Below are positions 60,741-64,000 of a DNA stretch of 64,000 nucleotides, one piece after another. The position numbers and the translations under genes were made by a program. The stretch's first letter is position 1. Each line of letters opens with the position of its first letter. This DNA is from Crotophaga sulcirostris. Lineage: Eukaryota; Chordata; Aves; Cuculiformes; Crotophagidae. The notes under the pieces were generated by a model. The model worked only from the letters and a program-made list of their open reading frames with translations, searched no databases and had not been told where the DNA came from. The stretch covers positions 4,108,980 through 4,172,979 of the forward strand of contig VYZB01000024.1 in NCBI GenBank assembly GCA_013397455.1. Direction: 5' to 3'.

Positions 60741-63700
60741 CTTGACGACTTCCACATGCTCTGTTGCATGCTGTTTATCAGACAGCAGTTTGGGTAGAGC
60801 CCAGGTCCCCTCTGCCTCCTATGCCTGCCTTTCCAAGGACAGGCAGGACCTCCTGGGCATCTTTTTCATTTGAAAGCCACAGCCACTGCACCTGTCACTT
60901 CTGAAACAAGGCACTACAAGCAAAACCCGCCTGTAGAGAGCAGTCCCAGGGTTGTGCTGGCTCCCAGAATGTCCAAAAAGCTTGCCTGGTAAGACAACTG
61001 TGCAGCATTGGAGGTGACTACATCCTGGAAATGTCACCAGAATGGTCATGCTCCAAGAGTCAAAGTCTTGCTCCAGTATGGTACGAGGAGGTACCAGGGC
61101 ACATGCACCAGTCTGGGTGTCCAGCAGCAATTATTGTGCTGCCCTGAAATTAGGGTGAAGCTGACGAATGGAGGGGAGCTTCACTGAATTTGCTGAGCCC
61201 TATTGCACACCAGTGTTTCAAATTAGCTGCTCCCCAGGACATCAGAAAGTCCCAGCTGACTCATACCTGGAAAAGTTTCTTGATATCATAGAGTAACCTG
61301 AAAGGGTTAAATTTTGTGTGGATTTAGTTTTCTCAGTATTGTATCTCAACCATGATAGCCAGGCAGGCATGAGAGGACAGTAACTGTGATTCAGATTTGT
61401 AGCTGTTAGCACAAAACAGCGGCTTCCAGGAAAGTTGGAAATCGTTGCCAGCTGCTGTAAGAGCTTCTAAGAGATGGAAATGTAATTGCTGGAAGGAGGC
61501 AAGACCTTCCACCTCACTGATTCTGGAGCAGCTGAAAGGAGGGGAAAGTAGTTAGGGTATGGGGTTAGACTGGTGGAACAGCACGGAGGGCCCTTCTGAG
61601 TCCCAGTGCTTAGGGAACCATGTATCTGACCATCAGCTTTCCACAGGCTGGCCTCTACTGTAAGAGCTGATGATGCTTCCAGGCTGAGAATGGAGGCAGC
61701 ATGGGTCCTGGCTACAACTGCTGTGGGAGAGGATGACCTCGACACACCCACTACTGCACCTCCAGCCCCATCCCATGCTGCCATTTTGCATCTCAATTCC
61801 CGGTTTCTCTGTGAAGCAGCCAAGTTTTGAAGGAAGTCCCTCACCAAGCAGTGCTGGTTATTTTTACAAGGAGATGCTTTATATTGTGGAGCACTGAAAG
61901 CCTTGATCCCCTTGCTGAAGTACACCTGAAAGGCTGGCTAATAGGATTTGAAGGTGCTGAGTCCAGTGACTGACCCTTGTTGAAAGGCAATGCAGGCATG
62001 CAAGGTGCCCAAAATGGGTACAGTGGGTTCTTCCTGATGAAAATACCTATTTGTATGTAAAACACAATATGAACATCGACATTTGTGATGCATAAGCACA
62101 TTCGATGACTCGGAAAAGAAGAAAGATCAATATCTAGGAAGAATGCACACACTTTATTTAAAGTATTAAAAACATAGTGGAAATGAAGAACAGCCCAAGG
62201 CTGTATGGGGTTAAGGGTGACTATGTAAGAAAACATAAAAGCCATGTAAAAAATAATAAATAGAAGGATTTGTGCAGAGAATCAAAACACAAAAGAAGAG
62301 AGAAAAAAGAAGTATTTTCTTCTGCTTTATTTAACTTTCAGTTAGAAACTCCAGGGTTTGCAGAGATACATCCATAATTCACAAGTCACGAGGATTGTTC
62401 GGGAAAGTTTTTGCCTGCTTCTTGAGCAGGAAATGTGATTATGCCAGTGTGGGCTTACAACTAAGCCAATCAGAACTGCTTCCTGACTTCCAGCTTGTGT
62501 CACCTGGACAGCTTTTCCAAACTCTCTAAAAATATTGGCTGTTTTGAGAGATACTGTTCTGTATTTTATATTCCACTTAAAGCAATTCCTGTATAAATAG
62601 ATTGAAGAAGCAGTAAAGTGTGGCTGCTCAGAAAAAACCCTTGAACATGTGTTTCCTATTCACTATTGCTATAATCAGATATGTTTAATTTTTCCAATAT
62701 CCACACAGGTTATTTTTACTATATTTGCACAAAACATCCTTTAGGTTAACTGCAACTAGAATTTTGATTTGGGTTCTCTGAATGATCAATGGAGGAGGAA
62801 GAGTAATTCACTCTATCCAAAGTGGGATGATGTGCTTTGTGAAAATACCTGTCTCTCTTCCCAAACCAGAAGAGAGGACTGTCCTACCCTCAGCGATGGC
62901 TGGGTGCAATGGCTCCTGGCTGGCAGAAACAGCTCTGCGAGTGCTCAGCGAGGCAGGATCACCCAGTGCAGCTGTGCTCAGCACTATCCCTTGCCCTCAG
63001 GGTGCAACCTTGTCTCCTGTGTGGGACAACTGTCATAGAGTCATTTGCAAATGCCCTGATGTTGTGTCTGTGATGAATTTAGGTGCCTACTGAGGTAACA
63101 AGTTCAAGGAACCAGCAATTCAGACACTGTGCTTCCCAATATGATAGGCTTAGCTGCTAAGCAAAAGAAAGAGTTTATCTTCTTTTAAGCTCTGGAGTCT
63201 GAATAATCCACTCCCTCATAGCATTAGATTTCAGATTAGAATTCCTTGCATCTGTCAAGGGATACTCTCACTGCTCACCATACCAGGACCGGCAAACAAA
63301 ATGCTTCTCAATTTCTAGTTGATAGTTCATGGCATATGGGATTATGCCATCATTATTTTGATGGCACTCTCAGTGTTATTGGCTGTCAGATCACACAGGT
63401 CCAATTAAAGATTTTCTACTTTCATTTCTGACCAGTCACTCACCAGTCACTTTGGAAAGATCTCAGTTTCCCTTTGGCATGCAGTCAGACTCAACTTGGT
63501 TTATTACTTGTATCAGAGCTGCCCTCTCCTAGGAAGGCACAAGAAACAACGTATGGAAAGTAGACTTTCTAGCAGTTTGCTGTTCGTCATCTCCATACTC
63601 ACAAACGCATTCATTCAGGTTGAAGAACAGGATACCAAGTTTTGAGTTTTTCATCAGCACAGCAAGAGTTGCAAAGAACCAGCCCCCTGTATTTATCTTA

Positions 63701-64000
63701 TGCATCCACTTTTATATGTGCATATTCCAGGCAATTCCTAATTCTTATTTAATGACATAAAAGTTTCTCATTCTTGGAACCAAGATTACTTGAACTGATC
63801 CTTTAGACATATGCACAACTTGCATTGCACTCCAAGGAAGCAAGTTAACATCTCTCCTACTCTATGCCCTGGCTAACTAGAGCTCGTAAAAGGGTTCTGC
63901 GCATCATTCTGTCACTTCAGTCAAACTGAAAACCTCTTACATGAATAGATCATGCAGGGCTTTATTTTCCTGTGTTTGCATTTCTTCACAGTTAAACACT
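60741..64000. other. Non-coding stretch, no gene recognised
   Basis: Open frames reach 152 codons (61467-61925, minus) but none is recognisable. GC-richer patches at 60780-61130, 61600-61800 and 62880-63030 alternate with AT-rich DNA. No transposon terminus, RNA gene or CpG-dense promoter was seen. The right edge ends without any feature being cut. Confidence 0.5.

Noticed and set aside
61285..61315. ATCATAGAGTAACCTGAAAGGGTT, resembling a CR1 tail
   Set aside because: The resemblance stops after about 20 bases and lacks the conserved GATCATC block.
61467..61925. 152-codon minus-strand open frame
   Set aside because: No domain, no splice context and no recognisable homologue.

Overview
The window reads as nuclear DNA from a vertebrate, most likely a bird (archosaur at the least). 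The decisive evidence is the transposon content: several 3'-anchored, 5'-truncated CR1 LINE copies with the typical CR1 3' terminus and ORF2 C-terminus, plus degraded ancient amniote SINE-like pieces and a non-autonomous hAT element. The sequence is mostly AT-rich and stop-rich on both strands. I found no convincing multi-exon protein gene, rRNA, intact tRNA, CRISPR array or operon-like layout. It is best read as intergenic or deep-intronic DNA; which of the two cannot be decided from sequence alone.

Layout. 1-6.6 kb: unremarkable non-coding DNA. About 6.6-7.3 kb: a probable old endogenous retroviral LTR, with degenerate tandem repeats where U3 enhancers sit and a TATA box at 6953. 7.3-18.1 kb: non-coding, with a small CpG-richer patch near 9.45 kb, an exon-like GC-rich stretch near 11.95-12.25 kb, an AT-rich stretch near 12.8-13.26 kb that looks like a candidate conserved non-coding element, and a strong inverted repeat at 15.65 kb. 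18.15-18.60 kb: the best-preserved transposon, a minus-strand CR1 3' end with a 115-codon open ORF2 tail. 18.6-30.9 kb: non-coding with one probable tRNA-SINE relic at 23.2 kb. 30.96-31.17 kb: a hAT-type element of about 197 bp flanked by a perfect 8-bp duplication. 38.73-39.20 kb: an older minus-strand CR1. About 48.3 kb and 50.0 kb: short ancient-repeat and CR1 3'-end fragments. 55.29-56.55 kb: a long, very degraded plus-strand CR1 with recognisable reverse-transcriptase blocks but the catalytic region deleted. 59.5 kb: another weak SINE relic. 60.19-60.74 kb: the most coding-like non-transposon segment, with two overlapping open frames and good splice-like signals, not recognised.

No set of genes working together can be described. 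The functional content, if any, would be regulatory elements or unrecognised exons, and these calls carry low confidence. Repeat family names rest on remembered consensus patterns and were not checked by any search.
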